Source of the DNA: Anaspis maculata
Lineage: Eukaryota > Arthropoda > Insecta > Coleoptera > Scraptiidae
Length of the DNA stretch: 64,000 nucleotides
Assembly (NCBI GenBank): GCA_949128115.1
Contig: OX421965.1
Coordinates: 51,389,257-51,453,256 of the forward strand
Reading direction: 5' to 3'
The notes under the pieces were generated by a model that was given only the letters and a program-made list of their open reading frames with translations, searched no databases and was not told the origin of the DNA. This document shows, in pieces, positions 1 to 10,285 of the stretch (its first letter is position 1; the number at the start of each line of letters is the position of its first letter). The position numbers and the translations under genes were made by a program.

Positions 1-395
1 CGAAAACAGTTGTTGATCAATTGATTCAGACGTTTGACTAATGTCTGACCACCATTCTTAATCAATTCGACATATACGTATCCTGGTCCAGGAGCTCTGC
101 CATTTTTCATTGTTTGGATTATCTGTTGTAATTCTTCTTCCGATATTGAAATCATTTCTCCGTAATTTTGTTCCTCATCATTCTCGACCTCATTCTCTAA
201 AAACTTTTGTCTCTGTTCTATTAATAGCTTTTTATAATGTTCAGTCCAGTTCTCCATCCTTATTTGATTTATCAATCTTACAGTGTCATTGGTTTTCATT
301 TTTTTTAAACATCTCCATACTTCCGTTTGTCTAGAACCTCCAATACAACCTTCAATTTCCAGACATTTTCTTTGCCAAGTCAAGTTCTTCTTTCT
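1..395 (-). pseudogene. Non-LTR retrotransposon reverse transcriptase fragment, runs off the left edge
   Basis: On the minus strand, bases 395 to 1 form one frame without a stop. It includes WQRKCLEIEG, then MENWTEHYKKLL, then KNGRAPGPGYVYVELIKNGG near bases 75-20. The last block matches the start of the reverse-transcriptase domain of non-LTR elements (consensus KNGKAPGPDGIPxELIKNGG), and the earlier block matches the linker between endonuclease and reverse transcriptase. A TGA at 396-398 closes the frame upstream and no endonuclease is seen beyond it, so the element is broken at its 5' side. The catalytic FADD-box part would lie left of the window. Such a protein would copy the element RNA at a nicked target site. 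The family identification is firm; the clade (RTE-like or Jockey-like) is not resolved, and activity cannot be judged. Confidence 0.8.
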
Positions 396-398
396 TCA

Positions 399-944
399 AG
401 TACTCTTTCAATATGGAGAAAAAAGATTCCCTCAGTCCTAACTACTAAGCTTAAAGTATACTTTATAGGTATTTTTGGTTTTGGCGAAAGGCCTCGGGGC
501 TTCTCGAAAAGGAATTTCTCGAAACCTCGCGGGGGAATTCCCGGTACCCTGTCTGCCCAGTTCGGCTCTGAGTCGACGGTATTTCAAGAAAAATTACACT
601 CTCAGGTCACTTTCGTCTGTCTTCAAAGTCAAAGCTCCTGCATGGATTTTTCTTTCAATGCTTAGTTGGAAGAAATTGAACACAGTACGCAGTACCTAAT
701 CTACAAGTACAGATTATTTTGATGTTTCGATTAGCTAGAATAGAAATGATTTGTCATTATTTATCAATAGGTTTGTTCATTAAATAGGTCTCAAACTAAT
801 CAGAGCCAATAGGAATCGAGAAAATCAATTTGCAAACTGATTTAGGCGCTCCTCATCGGCTCTGACCAGTTTGAGATCTCCGATGGAACAAACCTATCAT
901 TGACACAGTCAGAGAATTTCTGTTTGATACGATTGACTAAGCTT
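399..944. other. Intergenic, nothing recognised
   Basis: I see only short chance frames. A GC-rich patch near 480-560 has no protein or RNA match I recognise. The right end is probably the 3' flank of the PEBP gene. Confidence 0.5.
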
Positions 945-950
945 TTTATT
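945..950 (-). terminator. Poly(A) signal of the PEBP gene
   Basis: AATAAA on the minus strand, about 100 bases after the PEBP stop codon. It is the first canonical signal downstream of the gene, so it is the likely cleavage signal. Confidence 0.5.
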
Positions 951-1051
951 GGTTCAGATTGCTTGCAAAAAATGGTCTTGGTGAAATTATAATCTACATG
1001 TATGATCCAACGTGTTGTTTCAACTAATTGCAATTGAAATAGCTTCTTCCA

Positions 1052-1927
1052 TTAGTCGTCGTCGCTCGCCATGCCTAGTTTCTTGTACAGCTTCTTCACG
1101 TACTCGTCGTATTGGGCAAAAAAGAAGTTGGTGGCCACGGGATTTCCCAGATCGTACCTTTCGACGAAATCCTTCATACGAAATCCGGGCCGTCCTTTGG
1201 CGCTGTCGCCTTTCAGTCTTGTCCCGCAGAAACTGATTTGGCCGCGCTGCTGGAAAATGAAGAAAACGTAACGGTGGCATCCACAGCCCTCCGGCGGCCC
1301 AGGACCGATGTACGGTGCCAACACCTCGCCCTTTTCCAGACACCCTCCAGGAATGTTACCGACCTGGAAGCACAAAGCCTATCAGAAGACGAATTTTCAT
1401 ATTAGTACAAACAAAATTAAGAGTTCCACTCCTTGACATTTCCGCAAAAACGTTCTTCTACCCTCACACCGATTTCTGTTTTGTGACGCAATTGAATGTG
1501 ACTGAATGAAAATTCGTGAATCCAAATTGAAATTACACACAAGTCGTCTCAGGTAAAAGAACTGATGTCTCAAATGTCTCATCCATGTGACCATCAGAAT
1601 ACAGACCGCCCAGTGCAGCCATTCCTTCATTTTGGGATCTTTGCGGCTTGGTGCATCTGGATCGATCATGGTGAGGGTGTAGAAGCTTTCATCGGCTGCC
1701 TCCCATTCGACGCAGGGTTCACATCTTGCTTCAGTGGGGGTCAATTCGTTGCCGAGACAGACCTCCTTGTCGCGAGGAGGGTAGATGACCTTCGCCAGTG
1801 CTACGTTCTTCGGCAGATGCTTCAAGACGTCGGGAACTATACAGTTTTCCACCATTGTTTCAGCCACGGCGGAGTATAAGCGTTTCAAGGCATGATATAT
1901 TGGTCGTTTGACAAACAATGCCTGCAT
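1052..1927 (-). CDS. Phosphatidylethanolamine-binding protein (PEBP family), two exons
   Basis: Exons 1927-1607 and 1363-1052 join in phase 0 (donor GCG|GTCTGT, acceptor TTCCAG|GTC) to give 210 residues. PEBPs are small soluble proteins that bind phospholipid head groups or act as kinase regulators (RKIP) or odour and lipid carriers in insects. The family hallmarks are present: LGNELTPTEA, the anion-pocket motif DPDAPSRKDP at residues 89-98, the junction HWAVGNIPGG at 105-114, GPPEGCGCHRY at 129-139, and the C-terminal YDEYVKKLYKKLG. The chosen ATG at 1927 gives a basic leader (MQALFVKRPIYHALKRLYS) that resembles a mitochondrial presequence. An ATG at 1855 would give the usual family start (MVENCIVPDV). 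An AG directly after the upstream ATG could also be a splice acceptor, so a further 5' exon is possible. Length fits the family. The gene stands alone. Confidence 0.9.
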
Positions 1928-4404
1928 TTCGAGTTGGTCGTAGGACACTAAGGATTTGGAAAATATACAGAATCGGAATTGTGTCACGTCACACTTGACA
2001 TGCGTCAGCAAGCAGGTATCAATCAGTCAACGTATCATCGATTCTGACTGTGCATTTTGAATCTAGGCAGCTAAAATATCTATTGCGTAATCTGATTCTT
2101 CTTCATGTTTTTCGCAGCCTGTTAAAATTCTGTAACATAAAATATCTCTGGATTTAACTTCATCAAAAAACCTTTTTGTACATAACGTGCTGCCCGTTAA
2201 CCACTTTTATTTTCAGTTTTCTATTCCGTAGTTCCGTAGTTAGTTTCGTGAGAAAATTGGTGCTCGAAATTGGTATTCTTAGTGTAAGTGGCATAGCATT
2301 CCATGGCGTTCATACCTGAGAGGTGTTACACTTTTAATTCATCCAGTGTAGCAGACGCTACGGTGACTGCTTTTCCATTGAGGAACCCAGGGGAAGTCCA
2401 AAACTTCCTGGAGTCAAAAACTGATGTCTCCCAGTTTGGAAATCACCCTTCCGGGAAACATCGTTTGAGCTACGTCTCGATCTAACTTCAGTAACTTCAT
2501 CTTGTGGGGTTACCTTGAAGAAAAAAATTCTCAACAGCACTTGCTGCACTGCATGATTTGAAAAGCACTATTTGCTATAGTCCAGCCGCTATGATCGTGT
2601 GAGCGAGCTCTGGAAAATGTTTGGTCTCAACTTGAAGAGGTGTAGCGGCGAGAGGGATGACGACTTGACAATGCAGTCTTCTGTATATAAATTTACCAAG
2701 TTTTTGGATTAGGTTTGCTTTTGAAATAATCTAATTGGATAATTTTTCACCCCTTACCGATTTTTTCAGAAGCGGCGCGACATTTTGGACACCTGTGCAT
2801 TAGAAAAATCTCCGTCAATTTTTTTTTTTTCCATTGCAAGACCATGTAAAATTGGCGCGTTTGGTATCATTTCGTACATTCTCGCAACAGCTCATTTCAC
2901 TTACAAAGGCCAAATTGCGATAGTCATATTTTCAGGAGAATGCCAGACAAAGAAGTGAGCAATTTTTATTGCCCAGTTCAACAGCGGTTTCTTCAATATT
3001 CTCATTCGATATTAGTAATAACATTACTCTAACAATATTTTGAGAGTTTACATACGGAACTGCACGTGAAAATTCCGTAGACGAATTATTGTGGATATGG
3101 CCTCTATTACTAGATGAATGTCCCAAAAAGTCTCGTTGACGCAGGAGTTTTCATTTTTAGCCACATCAAAATACCATCAACTTCCGCCTGTCTGGTTTGC
3201 AGTTTAACCCTTGTTTTGTGAAACACATTCCCTACTGAAGATTCTGCGCTGGTTTCGCTCACTTTTCTGTCAAACTGTTTCTTGGATAGCGTATGAAGAG
3301 GAACGGAAGCTCTCACCATTAAATTCTTCTCAAAATGATTATCGCCGTTTGCCTAGTTCCCGCCCCCCGCCCAACTTTTGCAAACAACGCTCAAATTTGA
3401 GGGTAGACTGTATAAAATAGACTTTTACACAGATCATCATCATGATCATTAAGATTATGTTCTCTCCCACTTATGAAAAATCCTCAACTCTTCATCAAAG
3501 GCAATGTTCACAATGGTCTTAGCCGAATTTCAGCCATTTTACCTAATCGATGGCGACCTCACCCTTGCGATAATTTATACTATATAGTTTCACCGGACTA
3601 CCTCCAACAGCACTTGAGACTACCAGGCGATGAACGAAGCGTCAATCGAAATCCAATGCAAGTACTTCGAAATTCTTGACATTCGTGATTCGTGAAGTTC
3701 TCTCGAATGGCGCGTGAAGCCAAATGAGGAGAGCCGAAGGGTGCAAATTCACCTGTCGATGGAGAGACTCTGCCGCTATTTTTCACGCGCGGGCGTATGA
3801 TGGGGGACGGGCAAAAAATGGAAGGGGGAGCGGCGATGTGCAAGTATAAATAACATAAACAAATGGTTATGGGGTGGGAACATAAATAATTCCGGTCGCA
3901 TCAATCCATCCGAATAATCTGTCCCCTACGGCCCGGCTCGACCACCGATAAATCCAATATAACCCCCGCTTGTCACAATCAGTGTTTGTCAATCGCTCAC
4001 TTACCGACTGAGTCATTGTTTGCGGTGCCGCCGCCTTTTGTCCGGAACCGCCGCCGACGGAGCTCAACGACGGGAGTCCCTCCACTCGGATGGTGCGTTG
4101 ATGGTGATGATTGAGAAGGAAGTAGGTAGGTCTAGGCAGGTGCTCACCTGGATTGTGTGGGACATCTTGACGAAATGCGAATTCAAGTTTGATGCTGCTA
4201 AATTGTTTGAGTTACCAGTGAAGGATCTAGGATATTCCAGGTCCGTGCATCACTGCATCAGATCCTCAAAAATAAGTAGTGGATACATGATATAGTTTTA
4301 GATGACTGCGACTTGGAATAATCCATTTTATCTTATAGTAGTGTATAATGACTATTATACATTTGTTTTCAGTGGCTAAATTGATCAACAAGTGATTAGA
4401 GTAG
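1928..4404. other. Intergenic region upstream of the PEBP gene
   Basis: No convincing gene. Bases 3110-3319 hold a 69-codon minus-strand frame with ordinary amino-acid composition but no motif I know. Bases 3680-4110 are GC-rich and non-repetitive, which could mean a regulatory or untranslated block. The rest is AT-rich with homopolymer runs. Confidence 0.4.
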
Positions 4405-4686
4405 ATATTGTTACGGGCGGCGATTCCCGTGCATTCTGGTAAACACGCGATTTTTCTAGACTCTCATTCCGTTGCAGTGTACAAATGCAGAGCTCTGGAC
4501 ATTTCTAGAGTATACGTGATGGCTTGGCATTGAAATACAATAAATACATAGGGAGACTCCAACGCTCGATCAAGACACATCTGTCCATTTAGCGGCGGCG
4601 CCGGCTCTAGAGCGCGGCAGAAATATACGCGAAATGAGTAGGATTTTTCGGGAGTCCTCGCGAAATCGTATGCCGGGTCACTGAGG

Positions 4687-5656
4687 CAGTGGCGGCTGGT
4701 GAGGGAGGGCTCAAGGGCGGCGCCCCCCCAACGCTAAAGGCGGCAAGAGATTTTTATCGGTAGGAAGACATGAAATGCATTTTATTAATTATAGGTACTT
4801 ATTCCAAAGATTTGGTTTGGTGCTAAAACGTTCAGTCATTAGTCAATTAATATTTTAACAAAATAATTTTAAGCGATCGCACGGTCGAAGAAGTTTGTCT
4901 TGGGCTCCGCATTCGGCGCCCACCGCCGATGCGGTGATGCCGGGGTGCACCCGCGCAAAACATGTGCCGTAACCATGGCAACGCGGGACGCGGCTCCCGC
5001 TCTATACTGCAGATATGGGCTCCGTTTCTCGAGCCCCCAGCTGATTGAAATAATCGATATAATTATTCATGTACTCTTCGATTAGTCAACAGTTTGCAAA
5101 CATGAAGATAGCTGACCTAAAAAAGGTACATTTAGGTCATCAAGCCTACAAGTAGAAATAAATGCAAAAAAACAACGGACGTCCGATTACAGCATTGTTT
5201 TACTGAATATAAAGCAAATCGAACCCGCAAGAATAAATTCGTGGTGCATTAACTCACACGTAATTTTGTTAACAGTAAATGCTAAAACTCCATATGGTTG
5301 TGATGTGATGCGGATACGACAAAAAAGTTTTTGTCTCGAGTTTCGTCATTTCGCGAACTGAGAACTGTTCTATCTGCACTCTTTGTAGAAAATGTTTTTC
5401 GAACTTCGAACCAACAAAACATGGACGAAATGTTTCATGATTTTAACAATTAGATCAGAAATGGGAAGGGAATAAAAGCCTCTTTCTCTAGTTTCTGATC
5501 TAATTGTTTATATCAGGAAACATTTGTCCATGTTTTGCTGGTTCGAAGTTCGAAAAACATTGTCTACAAGAAGTGCAGATAGAACATTATAGTTCTCAGC
5601 TCGCGAATTGTTATTAGCTTGAGCCCTCCTTGCAAAAAATCCACGAGCCGCCACTG
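4687..5656. mobile_element. Non-autonomous hAT-type element nested in the solo LTR
   Basis: Perfect 11-bp terminal inverted repeats (CAGTGGCGGCT / AGCCGCCACTG) are flanked by an exact 8-bp target duplication, CACTGAGG, at 4679-4686 and 5657-5664. A CAGTGGCGG start and an 8-bp duplication are the signature of the hAT superfamily. The element is 970 bp and contains no transposase frame, so it needs a transposase in trans. Its right half holds a large internal hairpin (see 5350-5608). Because it splits the LTR cleanly, it inserted after the LTR did. Confidence 0.87.
5350..5608. repeat. Internal hairpin of the hAT-type element
   Basis: Bases 5350-5462 and 5492-5608 are imperfect inverted copies. 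They share, for example, the end TCGCGAACTGAGAAC with GTTCTCAGCTCGCGA, and a TTCGAAC-type core. The spacer is about 30 bp. The arms could fold into a stem of about 110 bp. Confidence 0.75.
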
Positions 5657-5711
5657 CACTGAGGAATCTGCTGGAGAACGCATGGAACATTCGAAATGAA
5701 TTAGTCGGACC

Positions 5712-5718
5712 TATATAA
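5712..5718 (+). promoter_or_regulatory. TATA box of LTR copy 1
   Basis: TATATAA lies about 130 bases before the AATAAA at 5845-5850, the order expected for U3, R and U5 in an LTR. Confidence 0.5.
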
Positions 5719-6767
5719 GGCATCGATCGTCGGCTCACGAGCAAGTTATTAATTGGAAGCGATCGAGTGCGATAGGAGGAAGTAGTACCTGCGATATTTC
5801 CAAGTGTAAATAATTGTTGGCGTGTATTCATTGTAGTATGTAGTAATAAACACTGTGTGTTTTAAAACGATCGTCTCAATTATAATCGAACCCGGACGCG
5901 AAATACGTAACAATATCCACAAGTGATTAAAGTGAGTCATTATACAAATCCAACAAAATTGACCACTGCTTGATTTTTTTTGGCCAAATATTTTTTTCCA
6001 TTCCACCTTTTCCCATGCTTAAGGCTAAAGGGGACTGAAATTGAGTACCAAGTGTGCGACAGAGAGAAAATACATCAAAAGTAATAAAATGTTTTTGGGA
6101 AAACCATTAGTCCAATTTCAGATCTGAAAAAAGGGTTATACTGAGATTTCAATTTTATTTGATGCACTAGTCAAAAAAAAATTCCAAAAAGTTTTTTCAA
6201 TTTTTTTTTTCAATTTCACAAATTATTATAGATTTTTTCAAAAATCGCAGGTAGTCATTTTGGAGTACTGAAAATATCAAACATTAATCCGTTTTTAGAA
6301 TTTCTGTAGCACAAATGGTGCTCTCCGAAACACATTTTGAAAATCTCTCTTTGATATTTGCCGCCCGCTGCAGCTGTTCTCCGCGATGAGTCATTCACGA
6401 TAAAGGTAGTGATCACTTTCTGCACACATGGTGTTATGATGTTTTCTGAGAAATAGGCGATGTAGTAGTAAAGATTTGTGACATCGTGGTATTACGCCGA
6501 TATATTTCGTTGCTACGATTTCTGAAATGGTAATATTTTTTTTCAAGTTGATCATTTATCTCACGAGATCACACTATCTGGATCTAGAATCTACTGATAC
6601 TCCAAGATACTTATATCCAATTATAAAGGGACAAACATTGTAAAATCATATTGCAATTGCAAAACAATAGACTGCAAGTGCACAAATGTATTTAAAACTA
6701 TATACACTGGGAGCAATAACAAAACTGCAAAGAACTACTACTACTACTCCTACTCCGTCTGAAGTAT

Positions 6768-6801
6768 GTCTGTCTGTCTGTCTGTCCGTCCGTCCGTCCG
6801 T
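6768..6801 (+). repeat. (GTCT)n/(GTCC)n microsatellite
   Basis: About four GTCT units run into four GTCC units, followed by degenerate GTCTGTTT repeats to about 6860. GTCY tracts also mark Helentron-like elements, and the 34-kb and 40-kb elements carry the reverse form, but no other Helentron part is seen here. Confidence 0.85.
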
Positions 6802-7121
6802 TTGACTCCTGTGTGGATATCTGTCTGTTTGTTTGTGTGCCTGGCTGTCTGTGTGGTTATCTTCATGAATGACCTCAGCTCATTTGATTTTTGTTGAAAT
6901 CGTTCCATTAGAATGCACTCTTGTTTCGTATAAAATTCGTATTACGTATCGTAGTACGATACGCGTTTGAGTGTCGAAAAGTGGCTAGTAAGAAACGTTG
7001 ATGGGAAAAAAGTCATGGCATTTAAACTTTCTCGAATGGGCATGCTCCTACAAGCTCGCAGATCGATGATCTCAGGCAATAGAATTTTGATATTGAAGTC
7101 AATTTTGTTTTTATTTTGCCA

Positions 7122-7533
7122 GTGCACTATGTCCTTGTACTTGAAAATAGTGATTGTGTGTCCGTTTAAGCTGAGAATTTCTCTCCAAACAAAATTTTTG
7201 ATTGGTCTGTATAGCTTCTTGTATGGTCTTTTGTTTTATTATTATTAATGTTATTATTATACACGGGCACGCAACAGACTAACAAGTCCAACTGCCGACT
7301 TCGGGCAACATGTACATATTTTGGAGCTAAAATCATCAATAATAAATTTAATTGATTACTTTCAAATCCAATAGGACATTTCACCCTGATGATAGTACCA
7401 TTCTGATGAGGAAGAAGCCCGTCTGGCGATTCCGCAAGATATCCATGGGTCGTCGGGTCCACAAACAGGCCTCATAGTTCAACTTTATTCCGTTAAGTTC
7501 AGTTCTAATCCAACCATACAACTTTTTTCTTAT
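7122..7533 (-). pseudogene. YqaJ-type exonuclease/recombinase domain relic
   Basis: On the minus strand, split over two or three frames, I read NYEAGLFVDPTTHGYLAES, then SPDGLL, then IIRVKCPI, and after a gap FCLERNSQLKRTHNHYFQVQGH. These are the conserved blocks of the YqaJ viral recombinase / PD-(D/E)XK nuclease family: the SPDG motif, the catalytic strand E(I)KCP (here V instead of the usual E/I before KCP), and the YYYQVQGQ helix. At least two frameshifts are needed, and about 140 bases without match separate the KCPI and FCLE blocks, so the gene is dead. Its upstream side stops at a MITE (7534-7666). In insects this domain is usually found in transposon-borne proteins. The surrounding TTAA-flanked ends suggest the same here. 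Confidence 0.7.
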
Positions 7534-7666
7534 GGTGCGATTCTCTAAAAAATTACGTTCCATAAAGGCTCTGTTACGTTGTGATTACTCAGGCAACAGC
7601 CAATTGCCGACACGGATTTTTACATAACAAAGCGTTTATGGAATGTTTTTTTTACAGAATAGCACT
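7534..7666. mobile_element. MITE, GGTGC family, copy 1
   Basis: A near-palindrome of 133 bp: GGTGCGATTCTCTAAAAAAT at the left is mirrored at the right by TTTACAGAATAGCAC. It is about 90 percent identical to copy 2 at 13743-13876, as judged by eye. It has no coding capacity and it truncates the YqaJ relic. Confidence 0.8.
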
Positions 7667-8361
7667 TCTTTTTTTTCTATCTTGAACGGTAAGGCCGCTA
7701 TGGGATATTTACGCTAGGATCGGCCACTCTTTATCTTCCCATAGCTTCCAGTTACTGGGTTCAATGCCTGTTCTAAATTTTCATTGAAATCAAAGATTGA
7801 AATTGACTGCTCCCAATGGGCGACAGACTGCTGAGATAAGGTTGTTGTACTTGCACCAGGGTGTACCGTTGGTGTATGGGTGAACTTTTTTTTGAATTTT
7901 CGAATGTTTCAAGAATTTGATTCCAACAAAAATCGACAGAGTTTTTATTTCTTGCGGACTATAAATAATGTATGATGATACCGGACGGGAACCGCTCGCG
8001 CTTGCAGGTGGGCGGCACGCGGTGAACTTCAAAGGGAAATATTCAAAATTGATTTCGGTCGATACTATTGATGATATTTGAATTTTGAAAAAAGGTTATT
8101 ATACAATATTTACCACAGAATAAAATGACTACCTGAGATTTTCAAAAAAAAAATAAAAAATTTGAGAAAATCCAAAAAAAAATTCCAAAAAATACAAAAA
8201 TCAAAATTTTTGACTACAGCATCAAATAATTATATATTCTAAAAATAATAACGTTTGAATTTTTAAAATCGGTCTATTGAGTAAATTTTGAGAATGTTAA
8301 TAGTTTCCGCGCCATCTCGCGTCTCAGAAACACATTATTTTATCGTCCCCTTTAGCCTTAA

Positions 8362-9300
8362 GCCACTGTTCTAAGATAAAACGTCGTGTACCATACGTGA
8401 GCGAAATGCCATTTAAGTACCTGAGAATGTACCACTCACGAAAGTACTCGTGTACCAAACATCTCATTTGTTTATAATGGCTCATTTCTCTCACTTATAA
8501 TATAAGCCAGTATTATTATTGGCATTTGCGAATAATAGGTACACAGTTCCTAATGGTAGCTAGTTCTACAATAGTGGTGTGGTGGGTGTATAAGTATGTA
8601 GCTCTATTTCAAATATGGTTGTCGAATAGCTTGCTTTCGATTTATAGATTCAAACTCTAATTCTCGCAGTGTCAGGCAATGGAACTCTACTAACCCCAAA
8701 TACTTATCGACTTGGGTTTCGCCTTTTTTGAAGGCTCGTCACTACGACGGTGTCTAAGTTCAGCTACTTGACACAGCAACATTCGAAATCACGCAAGTAA
8801 GTACATACAAGAAAACATTTACGTGTCAGATACCTGTGTGGTGTCATTCTGTCCGCGCGGACATGCAATATGTACTTCATTGGTCGAGCAAAAAAATACT
8901 TCCACAAGGCTTCCGTCATATTTTTTGGAGCATATTGGCAAATCACGAGAGCTTCATGATACTCACGTCAAAGCAGAGATGTCAGATCTGACGTGACACG
9001 ACAGTTTGATTTTTTATATTTTGAAAATCGATCCATAATCCTAGTCGGGGCCCTCCCTTCTCGTGGCCTCCTGTCCAGTTCGCTATGACCTCCTCCTCCT
9101 TTACCACGAACGTGCCTCACTTCACGTGTAATGATATCTTTTTAAATATCACGTGAGCGTCGAATTGGAGTAGAATGAATAATTATGTGAAATCCCGCGT
9201 GTTTCAATTTGCATCGTTTACTTGAGCATGATCATGGTCAGACATCAGCTTGCTTATTCAATGATCAGACATGATGAAATTGTGTGTGCTTGCGATACCA
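8362..9300. other. Intergenic, nothing recognised
   Basis: No gene, repeat or RNA recognised. The stretch starts AT-rich and becomes mixed after 9030. Confidence 0.5.
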
Positions 9301-9302
9301 TA

Positions 9303-10194
9303 CAGGGTGTCCCAGCTAAAACAATCCAACGCGATTTTCCCAGAAAATATCAAGGCAACAAGAAAAAGTTTTCAATTGGGGCTACGATGCTTGGGGCTAC
9401 GGGGCTAGGTGCTTTAGTTTCCAAGAAAATGCAAATTGAATCTGGTGAGTCACAAGAATTCGAAAATTCATGACCGACAAAACAAAATACTCCAGATGAA
9501 AAACAAATCCTCTTTCTCTGAGCTTTCTATTGATGTGTCGCCGATGTCTGTACCTGGCCCAATAAGCCAGAAATTCTGTCTCAAAGTCCAGCAAACACAA
9601 TAATCGGAATCCCTGACGTCACCGATCCCACACTTGTTGATTTCAACACCAGCCGTTACTAGGACTTTTTCTCTTAACATACCTGGATTCTCCATAGCAA
9701 TGAATACTGGCTGATGTGAAAATCAACAAGTGTGTGATCGGTGACGTCGTTATGAATTCCGATTATTGTGTTTCCTCGACTTTGAGGCAGAATTTCTGGC
9801 TTATTAGGCAAGGTACAGACATCGGCGGACACATCAATGGAAAGCTCAGAGAAAAAGGATTTATTTTCCGTATGATCAAAAACTTTCCTCCTCTAGGCAG
9901 GCTGTCGTCTGGTCATTGGCAGGCAAACGAGGTTGATTTTGGCCAGGCCACAGCCTGCCCAGAGGGCAAAAGTTTTTGATCATACGGTATTTTGTTTTGT
10001 CGGTCATGAATTTTCGAATTCTTGTGACTCGTCAGATTCAATTTGCATTTTCTCAGAAACTAGAGCACCTACAAGCATCGGCGTCCCCTCAAAATAAAGC
10101 TAAAAGATCAGGCTTTCCCCCAATTGAATTTTTTTTTTGTTGCCTTGATATTTTCTGAAAAAATCGCGCTGGATTGTTTGCGTTGGGACACCTG
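9303..10194. mobile_element. Fold-back element with CAGGGTGTCCCA ends
   Basis: The left end CAGGGTGTCCCAGC and the right end GTTGGGACACCTG are flanked by TA on both sides (9301-9302, 10195-10196), as for mariner/Tc1 insertions. Two inverted arms of roughly 370 bp meet near 9700 and share blocks such as ACCGACAAAACAAAATAC with its complement. The right arm is longer because it contains the MITE at 9868-9987. No intact transposase frame is present. The element ends 91 bases before the start codon of the odorant receptor. Confidence 0.82.
9868..9987. mobile_element. MITE, CCGTATGATC family, nested copy
   Basis: 120 bp with inverted ends CCGTATGATCAAAAACTTT / AGTTTTTGATCATACGG and an inner palindrome around CAGGCTGT...ACAGCCTG. 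It is present in only one arm of the fold-back element, so it arrived later. The family is also at 53072-53192 and, diverged, at 54540-54659. Confidence 0.85.
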
Positions 10195-10285
10195 TATACT
10201 ATCCAGCAATTATGTGCATTGCTTGCTCGGGCTGTGGGATTCTCCACTACCAGTGTGCCTCAGATTGTAGTGGAGAACCAGAAAC

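Larger units (their letters stand above)
4409..5912 (+). mobile_element. Solo LTR of an LTR retrotransposon (copy 1), interrupted by a hAT-type element
   Basis: The left end reads TGTTACGGGCGG and the right end ATACGTAACA, so the element has the TG...CA ends of an LTR inside a longer inverted repeat TGTTACG/CGTAACA. The host sequence ATAT flanks both sides (4405-4408 and 5913-5916), a 4-bp target duplication. Without the nested insertion the LTR is about 526 bp. It has a TATA box (5712) and an AATAAA (5845) in the expected order. No internal gag/pol remains, so it is a solo LTR left by recombination. A second, inverted copy lies at 58499-59021. A 4-bp duplication suits Gypsy-type or BEL-type elements; without the internal region the superfamily stays open. 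Confidence 0.85.
6023..8357. mobile_element. TTAA-flanked long-inverted-repeat element carrying YqaJ nuclease remains
   Basis: The ends read GGCTAAAGGGGAC and GTCCCCTTTAGCC. Both are directly flanked by TTAA (6019-6022 and 8358-8361), the target duplication typical of piggyBac-like elements. Inside the ends a degraded, AT-rich inverted similarity continues: CAGGTAGTCATTTT at about 6249 mirrors AAAATGACTACCTG near 8121. The element is 2,335 bp. It encloses a broken YqaJ-type nuclease on the minus strand, a GTCY microsatellite and a later MITE insertion. I saw no piggyBac transposase. Whether the nuclease was original cargo or a separate insertion cannot be told here. Confidence 0.6.

Noticed and set aside
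1565..1879. 104-codon plus-strand frame
   Set aside because: It is the exact antisense of PEBP exon 1, whose minus-strand product has all family motifs.
4687..5656. Second LTR internal region
   Set aside because: The 8-bp target duplication and 11-bp inverted ends show a separate hAT-type insertion, not retroviral internal sequence.
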